From Kappaphycus alvarezii (lineage: Eukaryota; Rhodophyta; Florideophyceae; Gigartinales; Solieriaceae): 64,000 nt of DNA. The position numbers and the translations under genes are program-made. Shown piece by piece: positions 12,044-21,989 of this stretch (within the stretch, counting starts at the first letter, position 1; every line of letters starts with the position of its first letter). Under the pieces are notes generated by a model, which was not told the origin of the DNA, searched no databases, and saw only the letters and a list, made by a program, of their open reading frames with translations. The stretch is from positions 310,001-374,000 of the forward strand of contig NADL03000513.1 in NCBI GenBank assembly GCA_002205965.3. Direction: 5' to 3'.

Positions 12044-13282
12044 ATGAAGGGTTGGCTCAAAACCCGTATGAAGTCGCATTCCCGACGCCGAGAACCATAT
12101 TACTTCCGTCTCCGATGGGGTATTCTCTCTTGCCACCTCAACGAAACTTCAGCCCCCATGGCAAAGTACTTCATCCATGATGCCAACGTCTACTCTTCGA
12201 ACAATTCTCTCGAAATCCATTTCCAACTCGGCCCCCTTGGTATGCTCTACGCCTCAGAGACCAGTTCCACGCAAGCAGGATCCCAACGCATTTTCACCCT
12301 GCTTGCAAACTCGCCAGCAAACTTTCATACGTGGTTTTCTTGTTTACGCCGTGCGATCAATCGAAACTTTTTCGAGTGTTACCGTCTTGGCCCCGTGCTG
12401 AAAAAAGGTTCTGACGTAAATGTTTACTATGCCACGAGTGAGAAACCACCATATAAGTATCCTTTCGCTGTCAAGCGAATTTCATTGCAGCCTACCTCTC
12501 CCGGGGAAGATTCGTCCGCCGCAATCGGACTTAAGCTGCATCGCATCTCGAAAGAAGTTCAAATTCAACACAAAGGTGCATCCCACTCGTCCTACATCGC
12601 CGATGTGTACGATGTGTATTTCGACGAACATTTTTGTCACATCGTCATGCAATACGGGAATAAGCGATCCTTAAGTCATCTGCTCATCGCACGTGAGGGT
12701 ATCCTTCCCGAAATAGTAGTACGAAATATTATTGCGCAAATCGCAATGGCCTTGCTCTCTCTGCATCAGAGTAACATTGTCCATCGAAACATCAAGTGTG
12801 ATAGCATTATTTTACGTCAGTCGATTGATTCGGGGCTGTCAGTGTTATTGTCTGATTTTGGGTATGCTGCAATGTGGCGTCCAGCTACTTCAAACTCCAT
12901 GGACACCTTTTGTCAAGACTTAGTGGACACGGAGCAATATATCGCGCCCGAGATAGCACGTGGTGAAAAGTATGGCGCCCCGGCGGATGTTTTTTCACTA
13001 GGCGTCGTATGCCATGTTTGCTTGACAGGAGAATTACCTTCTGCCAGAAAAGAGCGTCTTGAGGGCAGCGTGTCGCAGGAGACAACATATGACATGTTAG
13101 GAGTGCTGGTCAAGTGTGGTCGTATTTCAGAGGAGGCTGTACGCTTCTGCAAGATGTTGCTGAATGTAGATTGGAGGAAACGGCCGAGTATGGCTGGAGT
13201 TTTGCAGCATCGTTGGTTAAGACCGAATAGAGATGAGTTGGTGATACAAAGGAGAAAGATGGGTGCCGGGAGGAAATGGTGA
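12044..13282 (+). CDS. PH-domain protein kinase-like protein, probable pseudokinase
   Basis: The 412-residue intronless ORF starts at ATG 12044; an in-frame TTG lies 18 bases earlier but is unlikely to be used. Residues about 2-107 look like a pleckstrin-homology domain, beginning M-K-G-W-L-K-T-R and ending in a helix with the typical tryptophan (H-T-W-F-S-C-L). Such domains bind membrane phosphoinositides or proteins. A protein kinase fold follows: F-A-V-K-R-I (ATP lysine 144), H-R-N-I-K-C-D-S (247-254) in place of H-R-D-x-K-x-x-N, S-D-F-G-Y (DFG aspartate 271), I-A-P-E, D-V-F-S-L-G and W-R-K-R-P-S. The catalytic aspartate is asparagine, the metal-binding asparagine is serine, and the glycine loop is weak. 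I infer a regulatory pseudokinase. PH followed by kinase is the Akt-like order, but the family was not established. LINE remnants lie on both sides. Confidence 0.85.
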   Translation: MKGWLKTRMKSHSRRREPYYFRLRWGILSCHLNETSAPMAKYFIHDANVYSSNNSLEIHFQLGPLGMLYASETSSTQAGSQRIFTLLANSPANFHTWFSCLRRAINRNFFECYRLGPVLKKGSDVNVYYATSEKPPYKYPFAVKRISLQPTSPGEDSSAAIGLKLHRISKEVQIQHKGASHSSYIADVYDVYFDEHFCHIVMQYGNKRSLSHLLIAREGILPEIVVRNIIAQIAMALLSLHQSNIVHRNIKCDSIILRQSIDSGLSVLLSDFGYAAMWRPATSNSMDTFCQDLVDTEQYIAPEIARGEKYGAPADVFSLGVVCHVCLTGELPSARKERLEGSVSQETTYDMLGVLVKCGRISEEAVRFCKMLLNVDWRKRPSMAGVLQHRWLRPNRDELVIQRRKMGAGRKW

Positions 13283-13389
13283 GTGGGTTGGTTGTATTTC
13301 GAAGGATTACTTATGCGGTTGTTGCGATAGAAAAGCTGAAGCGGTTTAGACGGAAGGAGAGTATGGAGCAGGAAGCAACTGTCTGCCAT

Positions 13390-13535
13390 CATTCTTCAAA
13401 CGCCCATCCCTATATCCACCCTTGGGGCTGGCACCCAGACGACTACGCAGTGCTATCCGACGTGGGTGATATGCGGAACGTGGCTTTCAGGGCAATTGAG
13501 GCCTACTATGAAAATAGCACAAGGCCGCGCATATT
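13390..13535 (+). mobile_element. LINE endonuclease-tail fragment
   Basis: The plus frame reads W-G-W-H-P-D-D-Y-A-V-L-S-D-V and then A-F-R-A-I-E-A-Y-Y, aligning with G-G-W-H-S-D-A-Y-K-V-L-T-A-I-A and A-R-A-M-E-T-Y in the LINE end at 59190-59270. It is a short isolated match just after the kinase gene, and may belong to the same copy as the end at 13759-13856. Confidence 0.45.
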
Positions 13536-13758
13536 TAGAGCGCTGCACCGTCTCGCACCCCTCCGTCTCCCGCTGACGTTCTTCTTCACTGCCTTCCATT
13601 TTGTGCATGCTCAACGCGCACCGCCCACTTTTTGTCAACACCCCACCTTTTCGCTTTCGCATCTCCACCTCTCTTTGGCTACACTAGAGGCAAATTTGCT
13701 GTAGGCGTCCAAGACTTCCCCCTCCCTCGCTGCCGATCCCCACTTCCCCAGAGCCGAA

Positions 13759-13856
13759 TTCCACCGTCAAGGTCATACAGCGGCACTCCGCATTGACAGT
13801 AAACTCCAATGCCGCTTGTTTGCTGGCTGGCCTCCCTTCCACCTTCTGGTAGATTG
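13759..13856 (+). mobile_element. LINE protein C-terminus and stop
   Basis: The frame reads V-I-Q-R-H-S-A-L-T-V, then N-S-N-A-A-C-L-L-A-G-L-P-S-T-F-W and a stop at 13851-13853. The same last residues end the LINE ORFs at 15138, 32708, 49611, 50803 (minus), 52662 (minus) and 59357. Confidence 0.65.
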
Positions 13857-13858
13857 GA

Positions 13859-14411
13859 GTGCCATCTACAGTTTTCGATGCATTGCCCCCAACCCCGGAA
13901 GGCACAACGTTGCGCCCCATTGCCTGTGACATCACTGTCGTCTCACCGTTTAAGGCCGCAGTTCGCACCAAGGCGACCCAGGTCGCCGGAGGCGCTGCTG
14001 AACTGGCGGCCCGCGATAAGGTCACAACCCTGGAACGCAACATCGCCCGACGCCTCCCCGCTCCCTCAACTGGTCCATCTTCTGCGCCTTACACGCCGAA
14101 CTTCACGTTTCGACCTCTGGCGTTTGATTCCCTAGGTGCCCCTTCCCCTGGAACTATTGCATTTATCGAGGAGTTAGTTCCGCGGATCGCGTCCAAGTGT
14201 TACTCGACAGTTGGCGTTATCCGCCGCCGTATCTACCAGCGACTGAGTTGCACCCTCTGGTCATCCATCGCTGAAGCTATCCTGTCGCGAGCCCCGATGC
14301 GCATGGACGACGAAGCACACCCGGTTAGATCTTAACCGTATAGTTAGGACGTGCGCAGTCCCCAGTAGATACTGAACGCATTAAACTTCTTTCTTTCTTT
14401 CTTTCTTTCTT
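13859..14411 (+). mobile_element. Second LINE lineage: endonuclease C-terminal region with TTTC tail
   Basis: An open frame of about 158 codons (13859-14335) reads L-R-P-I-A-C-D-I-T-V-V, then G-A-A-E-L-A-A-R-D-K, then F-R-P-L-A-F-D-S-L-G-A, and near its end R-I-Y-Q-R-L-S-C-T-L. This matches the final part of restriction-like endonuclease LINE proteins: D-x-T-V, a lysine/arginine helix, then the F-x-P-L-x-x-x-T-L-G block. It has no S-N-A-A-C end, so it belongs to a different lineage from its neighbours. A 3' UTR of only about 50 bases is followed by a (TTTC)n run at 14388-14411, a typical LINE 3' tail. It is 5'-truncated but has no internal stop. Confidence 0.6.
14388..14411 (+). repeat. (TTTC)n microsatellite
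   Basis: About six TTTC units, read here as the 3' tail of the LINE ending at 14335. A stand-alone microsatellite is possible. Confidence 0.8.
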
Positions 14412-14685
14412 GTACGGTTTCGCAAATGGCTTGGCCAATATACGGTATCTACGCTCCGGTACAAATTTACTGGGTACCAACCCACATATCTACCACAGTA
14501 AATTAACCCCCCATTTCAAAAAAGGTCAAATTTTGAAACGGTCAATTTTTTGGTCAACTACACGTGGCCACCTGGAACCCAGGTTTGGTGACAATTGCAC
14601 TGTTGAAAAAGGAGGTCTGAGCTGCATACCGGCGTACAGGATCGAAGTCCCGAGGATTGACGTACATCAGTGTAATAAGTCCAAT
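14412..14685. other. No recognisable feature
   Basis: Unique-looking sequence between two LINE remnants; I see no gene or repeat in it. Confidence 0.4.
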
Positions 14686-14815
14686 CGTTTAGTAGGGAAA
14701 ACGTTTGGGTGTTTTACTGTTGGAAGATATTTCCGACCTATCCCATGGTTTTCCAGACAACCGCAATCGACTCAAAAAGGGTGTACCTACAGCGTAATGG
14801 GGAAGGAACTAGTTT
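14686..14815 (-). repeat. LINE 3' tail (tail A), inverted copy
   Basis: Reading the minus strand gives TTCCTTCCCCATTA, then a GAGTCGATTGCGGTTGTCTGG block, then ATATCTTCCAACAGTAAAAC and ACCCAAAC. The same blocks occur in the same order at 21774-21895 and 60970-61095 on the plus strand. It is a 3'-untranslated tail of the main LINE family, inverted with respect to the copy just beyond the young copia element. Confidence 0.7.
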
Positions 14816-15075
14816 AGTAGGGTGCACTGGTTTAAGACCTCAAGGAAGCGGAAAATTTTCACTAAGCCTCCAGGTCGCCACTTTTGGACATACTGTAATC
14901 TTCAATACAGATGGAGCACGTGTGCCACCAAGAACACAGGCCCCTCGAAGGGAACGACGGAAAATGGCTGTCAAAAAGCCCGACATCAGACATCATCTCG
15001 ACAAGGCTACTACCAAGGCCCGGGTATTGCCCGCTGTACCCATCGCAGAGGCGCGAATACGAACAGCCACTCTAC

Positions 15076-15151
15076 TGGCCAGCAGCCGTCATGTCCAATG
15101 CGGCCTGCTTGATGGCTGGCCTGAAGAAAGCATTTTAGGGAACGTAGTTCC
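15076..15151 (+). mobile_element. LINE C-terminus split from its tail by element 2
   Basis: The frame reads A-A-V-M-S-N-A-A-C-L-M-A-G-L-K-K-A-F and a stop at 15136-15138. Thirteen bases later the copia element begins. The 3' tail of this LINE resumes at 21774 after the duplicated GTTCC. The upstream segment 14816-15075 is open in one frame but cannot be matched confidently. Confidence 0.7.
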
Positions 15152-15591
15152 TGTTGGTACAATTACAGCTTACTGACAATGTATGCGGGGACAGCTACTG
15201 TACTTTACAGTACTTTACTTTTCAACCTAGATCTTGACCGTTACGTTTATGCACTGTACTGTGCTGTGAGCTTGAGCTGATCTTTTTCAGATCAGCTCAG
15301 ATAGGTTTAGGGTTATTCCTTCACCGTCGTCTACATGGCTTCTGGAAACTTCCACAGGTCGTGCCGAAGCATCAAGCGACTCGCCCTGAAGTCTATATAA
15401 GCCATGGTCTCAGCCCACTCTTGGTCGAAGTAAAGTCTCTCACCACTTTCCCTTCTCTCAACTCTTCTCCTTGGTCGCTCACTTTCTCTCTCTCTCTCCT
15501 CTTGCTCTGTCTCTCTCTCCACTCGCTCTGTCTCCCTCTTCTCTCTCTCTCTCTCGTCCGCTCGCGCTCTCTCCCTTCTCCTTGTCCAACA
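15152..15591 (+). repeat. 5' LTR of element 2
   Basis: The 440-base LTR carries a TATATAA box at 15394-15400, followed by a long pyrimidine tract (CT-rich, about 15430-15590) in the likely transcribed part. GGTTATGGGCCCAG follows at 15592-15605, complementary to the anticodon arm of initiator tRNA-Met. Confidence 0.95.
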
Positions 15592-15659
15592 GGTTATGGG
15601 CCCAGAACACTAGCGCTGCTCACGAATCCATCTCGCTTGCTCGCGCACCCCGGACGCTA

Positions 15660-15750
15660 CCTACACTCCGTGTAGGGACAGACTGAACAACTTCGCGGAG
15701 GCTACCCTACACTCCGTGTAGGGAAGAAAAAAAAAAAAAAAAAAAAAAAA
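15660..15750 (+). promoter_or_regulatory. Twin hairpins and A24 run in the leader of element 2
   Basis: CCTACACTCCGTGTAGG (15660-15676) and CCCTACACTCCGTGTAGGG (15705-15723) are perfect inverted repeats with the same TCC loop. The second is followed three bases later by a run of 24 A (15727-15750). They sit in the untranslated leader between the primer site and the first ORF. A role in RNA structure, packaging or translation is only a guess. Confidence 0.6.
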
Positions 15751-16085
15751 GCCCTTAAGGTTTGACCGCACTCTCTTGACGTCTCTGCACTATCTACTGA
15801 CCTCCTGTCTTGTGGCCTGCTTAGCGTCCGTCGTCCCTGCTCTACCTACTCCTGTTGGTTTTGCAGCCCGTCGCCGCTCTTCATCCCCACACCACAGATT
15901 CCAGTACATCTTGCGGCCCGTCTTGCTCTCGTTGCTTCTTGTCTCGCCCCCGTGTTACATACCCCGGTTTGTCTCACGGCCCGTGCCTAGTCGCAACAGT
16001 AAGTCCAAACCATCTTGTGCTTTTCTCATACCATCCCGAAGCATTGCCTTATCCTCCGCCTAACCTCACAAATTTCTGTTACCAG

Positions 16086-16951
16086 TGGTCATCTCACTCT
16101 CCGTATTTCGTCGCGGCATCGACATCCCTCCGAACGATCCCGTGATTCGCCGCCTTACCTTCGACGAATCCTCCGCCAAGCCTCCTGTCCGTCCGAAGTG
16201 CCGTTTCATCGACGATTCCGCTATTGAGTCGGACGGCGAAGGTAACGACATTCCTTCCACCGCGACTACTCCAGAGGTTGTTCACGTCGAAGTCGTCTCC
16301 AAGCCTCCTCCTCCGGAGAAGAAGGACTCCTTCTTAAACCATATCCTTTCCCTTGCCAACCGTCCGAAACTGCCTGCTCGTCCGAAATCTCTAGCTCCGA
16401 AACCTCTACGAAAGAAGTCAAAGCCAACGAACCTTCGCTCCAAGCCGCTTCCTGCCTCATCGAGCAGAGTATCGAAGCAAAGCAAGAAATCAAAGGGAGG
16501 AGAGCCGAAGAAGAAGAAGGATCCGAAACCTCCGACACCTCGACCCATTCAAGTGGTTTCTCTCATCTCCCCTTCTCCGGCTTTGACGTCTCCAGCTCCA
16601 GCTGCTCCCATCCAATCTCCACTCTCTCCTGCTGCCCCTTCTGTTGCATTTGTTCCTTCATCTCCAAGGGTTCCGACTCCTCTTTCAGTCGAACCTCTCT
16701 CTCCGGCTCCATTCGTTCCCCTACCTCCAACTCCTGTTCCTCCTATCTCCAAGCCCAAGTCTTCCCTCCTGATTTGTGACCTTTGCCAACTCAAAGTCTC
16801 GGGTCCAAAGCAGCTCGAGCAGCACAGAGGTGGAAAGAAGTGTCGAAACAGAGTCGAGAGGAGATCAGCCATCACTCCGTGTGTTTGCTGCAATCGCCTC
16901 TTCCAGACGAGACACGATCGCAACAGGCACATTAATCATAGAAATAAGTAA
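16086..16951 (+). CDS. Extra proline-rich zinc-finger ORF upstream of gag in element 2
   Basis: The ORF codes for about 288 residues between the leader and gag. The N-terminal part is acidic and neutral; the middle is very rich in P, S and K (K-K-K-K-D-P-K-P-P then repeated S-P-x-P-A). The last 60 residues hold two zinc-finger-like units: C-D-L-C...H-x5-C and C-V-C-C...R-H-x2-H. This is not part of the usual copia gene set. A GTAAGT at 15999 and a pyrimidine-led CAG ending at 16085 look like splice sites of a leader intron, and Drosophila copia is known to splice. Function is unknown; nucleic-acid binding is the reasonable inference from the fingers and basic charge. Confidence 0.6.
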
Positions 16952-19900
16952 ATCTGTTCTCAACCTCCTGTGCTCCCTCTATCTATAAGCACAGTTTTCT
17001 CTCACTCCATTGCTTTTCTCCATGGACTCTTCAGGACTTCGACTCGACAGTCTCGAGAAGCTCCGTGATGACAACTTCCACATCTGGAAGTCGAGAATTC
17101 AACTATTGCTCTCACTGAGGGAAGTTGACGACCACCTCACTGAAGACCCTCCGGAAACCTCGTCACCTACATACTCCGCATGGAAGAAGGCGGATTGCAA
17201 GGCTAGGGCTACCATCGGACTGACTCTATCTGATACCCATCTCGAACAAGTCCAGCATGCCAATACCGCCAAGGTCATGTGGTCCCTGATTTGTGATATC
17301 TTTGAGAAGCATACTCTTCTCAATAAACTGGCTGCCAGGCGCCGATTCTATACCGCCAAGATGAACCCGAACGAGAAAGTGCTCTCGTTCGCCGCCCGTA
17401 TCCGCCAGCTCGCTGCCACTCTCAAGTCGATGTCCGTCCACATCGAAGACAGCGAAATGGCCATGGCGCTACTTAACGGCCTGCCAGATCGCTTTGATAC
17501 TCTCATCTCGGCCCTTGACGCTGCTCATCTCGATGACGACAAATTCTCCTTCGAGTTCGTTCAAAGCAGATGCCGCCAAGAGGAGCAGCGCCATGCCCAA
17601 CGAGATCAGGACGCTTTGAGGGCTTCGGAATCCGCGGCTCTTCTTGGAAAGCAACGGCCCAAGTTCAAGCGAGACCCTACCGCTGAGATATGCATACACT
17701 GTGGAAAGCATCGTGACAGCAGTCGCTGCTTCAAAAAGTACCCACACCTTGCTCCTGTTGGTCACCCAGCTCGAGCCCACTTGAACAAGGGCCGAGATGG
17801 GGGAAAAGGTCTTGTAGCTTCCCAAGCTTCCCTTGAGAAAGAAGAAGACAGAGACCTCGTCTGCTTGGTATCCATGCCTAACCATCGCGTCGCTGATTGC
17901 GACGCTGCAACTCCGGAGTATGAAACGAGATCGTTGTAAGCAATGTCACCACCGATCACTCGGTTGATGGAAATAATTGTCACATTGAAGCGAATCCCTT
18001 GAACCAAGCCAATGTGGCGCTACAAACTATTGGTAGCTCTGTATCCCTTGCTAATGAATGGGTTATCGATTCGGGCTGTACCTCCCATGTCACGCACGAT
18101 CGCTCGGCCTTTGTTTCATACCAAGAGTCCTCGGCTAACTCAACTCTGGATCTGGGAGCAGATTCTACAGCCTCTATCGAGGGAACAGGTGACGTAGTGC
18201 TGACACTCCGTTATAAAAAGGATACCGTTCAATGCCTACTAAAGAACGTACTTCACGTTCCTACCCTTCGATACCAGCTGCTCTCGGTATCCGAAATGGC
18301 AAATCGCGGCATTAACTCCCAATTCAATCGCAACGCTGTTCTGCTTACAGACAACACCGATGGATCTCTAGTGGCCACCGGCACTCTTGTCAAAGGCCTT
18401 TATATACTAGATACCTGTCAAAGTCCATCAAAGGCTAATGACTCGGAAGTTTCCTTGCTTACATCTCTGAAGACATGGCACGAGCGACTGGCTCACATCA
18501 ATACCGCTGAGATCAAGTCGATGGTTAGTCATGGAGCTGTCACAGGTGTTAAGTACGTCAACTCTGGGACCCCTGACTCTTGTGTGGGATGCATTCTTGG
18601 AAAATCACACCGTGCACCAATCCCAAAGTCAAGAAAAGGGCGGTCTACGAAACCCCTCCAACTGGTTCACTCAGATGTTTTAGGGCCTGTGGAGATTCCA
18701 TCTCTCGGTGGAGCGCGGTACTTAGTGTCTTTCATTGATGACTATTCCAAATGGACAGTCGCCTATCCTATCACTCACAAATCTAAGGTTTTAGAGTGCT
18801 TCAAGAAGTACAAGGCCTTCGCAGAAAAACACACGAGCCAGTCTCTAGAAGCTCTTCACGTCCTTGAGTTCCATGACTCCAGAATCCCGTTCGAGAATGA
18901 TCAGCTTCTGGTAAAGGCTTTACGGTCGGACAACGGAGGCGAATATCTATCTACAGCATTCAAGAACTTCCTGGAGGCACAAGGTATTCAACATCAGCTT
19001 ACAGTGGCTCATACTCCTCAGCAAAATGGAACAGCTGAAAGAATGAACCGAACCCTTCTCAATCTGGTCCGATCAATGCTGCATCACAAGTCCCTTCCAA
19101 AGCACTTCTGGGCTGAAGCGCTTTCTACCGCTGTGTATGTACTAAATCGGGTTACATCCAGTTCCCTGCCCGACAATACTACTCCTCATGAACTTTGGAA
19201 TGGAACACCACCAGATATCTCCCATCTGCGAGTGTTCGGTGCGCAATGTTGGTACGTTATCCCTAAGAAGGATCTCAAGAAGTTGGATCCCAGGTCTCGT
19301 GAGGCACTAATGATGGGGTACTCAACCCAAAGTAAGGGATACAAGCTGTGGGACATTGCGGCTGAGAAAATGGTTGTTTCCAGGGACGTCATATTTGACG
19401 AATCTTCGAATTCTCCGCAAGATCAACACTGTTCAAGCTTTCTCGACGACCAAATGGAAGGGAACACGAATCCCATCGGCAGCAATCGCACTTCCAAGGA
19501 TCTGCTGATTGATTCTCCTTCTGGTAGCATCGCATCTCCTTCTGGTAGCGAACAAGATGAGGGATCACTTGCCGTTAATGAAGATGCGAACCCAGTCCAA
19601 TCCAGCCCGGATACTCCTAGTATTGCTCCTCGTCGTTCATCCCGGATTGCGAAGAAGCTTGGCAGATGGTGGCCCTCCGGGTCGTCTGAAGATGTATCGC
19701 TCATTGCGGAAACCGCTCTTGTCTCTATTGGAATTCCAGCATCATACGAGGAGCTACTTCTTCAGAGAACGTCGACTTTTGGATGCCTGGAATCAAAAAG
19801 GAAGAAGACTCCATACGAGAAAATGGCACGTTCGAGCTTGTCCCGCGAAAGCCAGGGATGCACGTCATCCCTTGCCGGTACGTTTCGTGTGAAACCAGAC

Positions 19901-21334
19901 GTTGGTCCCAAAGTCCGCATAGTCGCCAAAGGATTTCGACAAGTTCCAGGTCTCGAGTATAATGAAACCTATGCTCCTGTAGTTTCTCTCTCTGCCCTAC
20001 GATTGTTTCTCTGCATCACAAACTTCTTTGACCTGGAATGCGACCAGATGGATGTTGTGACCGCGTTTCTTAATGGGGAGTTAGAAGAGGAAATATTCAT
20101 GGAAGTTCCGTCCGGATTTCACGACCCAGCCAGGCCAAATCTCGTATGCCGCCTTCAAAAGGCCCTGTATGGGCTTAAACAGGCTCCACGTCAGTGGTAT
20201 GCCAAGATTCATGAGCTATTAACCGCAGAGCTTCATTATATGAGTAATCCTCATGAGCCCTGTCTTTATGTCTCTCGACAGGGCTCTTCGATCTCCATAA
20301 TTATTCTGTACGTGGATGACCTTCTTATTGCTGGAAACGATCGAGTAACTCTGGAAAACATCAAGACTGAGTTGAAGAGTCGATTCAAGATGAAGGATCT
20401 GGGGCCTGTCAAAGAGTTTCTTGGAATCCAAGTTACTCGCAATCGATCAACAAGGACGTTACATCTCTCTCAGAAATCTTACACTGAGAAAATACTTGAA
20501 AGATTCAACATAGCCACCGCGAAGCCTGTTGATACCCCTATGGTTCTTTCAAACGGGGTCTCGGACAACAGCTCAAAGCTGATCTTTCCCCATCGATACC
20601 GTATCGCTCCGCAATCGGAAGTCTCATGTATTTAATGGTATGTACTCGCCCGGACATTGGTTTTGCTGTCGGTAAACTTTCACAACACTGCGAGAAGCCT
20701 CTGGAAAGCCATTGGAAAGCCGTAAAGCGAGTTTATCGTTATCTCAAGGGTACAAGCGACCTCGGAATCTGTTACAGTCCCTCTGCTGCTCCAACTATCA
20801 TCGGGTACAGCGATTCTGATTGGGCCGGCTGTCGAACAACTCGCAAGTCGACGGAAAGCTATGTTTTCATGATGTCCGGAGGTCCTATTTCGTGGCGTTC
20901 GAAGAAACAAGGATGTGTTGCGCTGTCTTCGTGTGAAGCAGAGTACATTTCCATTTGCACTGCGTCCAAGGAGGCAATATGGTTGTCTAACGTCTTGTCT
21001 GAAATACTGGGCTCAAATCATCCAAATCCGATTTCAATCTTGGTCGATAACTCAGGATCTATCAGCTCTGCCAAAAACCAGTCCATTAACGAGCGCAACA
21101 AACATATTGATATTCGATACCACTTTGTTCGTGAGGCCGTGGCAGCAAATCAGGTCCATTTGTCACATTGCCGAACCGAAGACCAAATCTCTGACATTCT
21201 GACAAAACCTTTGCTTCGAGTGAAATTTGAAAGATTTCGGAATGAGTTGGGCATTGTTTGTTCACATCAAAGTAATGTTTGATTGTTTTAGGTCGAAGGG
21301 GCGTTATCATGGTCAATTCTAGTTTGAGGGGGCG

Positions 21335-21773
21335 TGTTGGTACAATTACAGCTTACTGACAATGTATGCGGGACAGCTACTGTACTTTACAGTACTTTAC
21401 TTTTCAACCTAGATCTTGACCGTTACGTTTATGCACTGTACTGTGCTGTGAGCTTGAGCTGATCTTTTTCAGATCAGCTCAGATAGGTTTAGGGTTATTC
21501 CTTCACCGTCGTCTACATGGCTTCTGGAAACTTCCACAGGTCGTGCCGAAGCATCAAGCGACTCGCCCTGAAGTCTATATAAGCCATGGTCTCAGCCCAC
21601 TCTTGGTCGAAGTAAAGTCTCTCACCACTTTCCCTTCTCTCAACTCTTCTCCTTGGTCGCTCACTTTCTCTCTCTCTCTCCTCTTGCTCTGTCTCTCTCT
21701 CCACTCGCTCTGTCTCCCTCTTCTCTCTCTCTCTCTCGTCCGCTCGCGCTCTCTCCCTTCTCCTTGTCCAACA
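21335..21773 (+). repeat. 3' LTR of element 2
   Basis: This 439-base LTR is the twin of 15152-15591 and is preceded by the polypurine tract GTTTGAGGGGGCG. Confidence 0.95.
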
Positions 21774-21895
21774 GTTCCTTCCCCATTACTGTGTCGATAT
21801 ACCCTTTCTGAGTCGATTGTGGTTGTCTGGAAAACTTTAGGATAGATCGAATATATCTTCCAACAGTAAAAACACTCAAACCTTTTCCCCTCTGC
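21774..21895 (+). repeat. LINE 3' tail (tail A), severed half
   Basis: This continues the LINE that ends at 15138. It reads GTTCCTTCCCCATTACTGTG, then a GAGTCGATTG block, then ATATCTTCCAACAGTAAAA and ACTCAAACC. An uninterrupted paralogue of the same junction lies at 60962-61095. Confidence 0.75.
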
Positions 21896-21985
21896 TGGCC
21901 CACCTTCGTACTACACACTGAGGTGGTAAATCTTTATGGGTTGTACAATGTCGCACAGAAGCGTGCGGAGAGTATTCATAAATTA
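21896..21985 (+). mobile_element. Short fragment related to the Ty3/gypsy fossil
   Basis: About 75 bases match 42105-42180 (a GGTAAATCTTTATGGGTTG block, then GCACAGAAGCGTGC). Translated, both give V-N-L-Y-G-L-Y-N-x-A-Q-K-R-A-E. It is an isolated remnant between two LINE pieces. Confidence 0.55.
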
Positions 21986-21989
21986 ACTA

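Larger units (their letters stand above)
15152..21773 (+). mobile_element. Ty1/copia LTR retrotransposon (element 2), young and nearly whole
   Basis: LTRs at 15152-15591 and 21335-21773 are nearly identical, with one indel seen in about 440 bases, so the insertion is very recent. They end in the perfect inverted pair TGTTGG...CCAACA and the element is flanked by the 5-base duplication GTTCC (15147-15151, 21774-21778). Parts in order: primer site 15592-15605, extra zinc-finger ORF about 16086-16951, gag 17022-17939 with a C-I-H-C-G-K-H knuckle, protease (D-S-G near 18070), integrase zinc region 18470-18620, integrase core about 18660-19100, RT about 19870-20500 with Y-V-D-D at 20309-20320, RNase H about 20790-21280, and polypurine tract 21322-21334. 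The coding part appears to have only about two breaks. It inserted into a LINE 3' end. Confidence 0.95.

Noticed and set aside
11735-12136. Minus-strand ORF of 133 codons
   Set aside because: It overlaps the start of the PH-kinase gene on the other strand and contains no recognisable domain.
15331-15690. Several ORFs on both strands rich in S, L or E, R
   Set aside because: They are translations of the CT-rich tract in the LTR of element 2 and recur identically in the other LTR.
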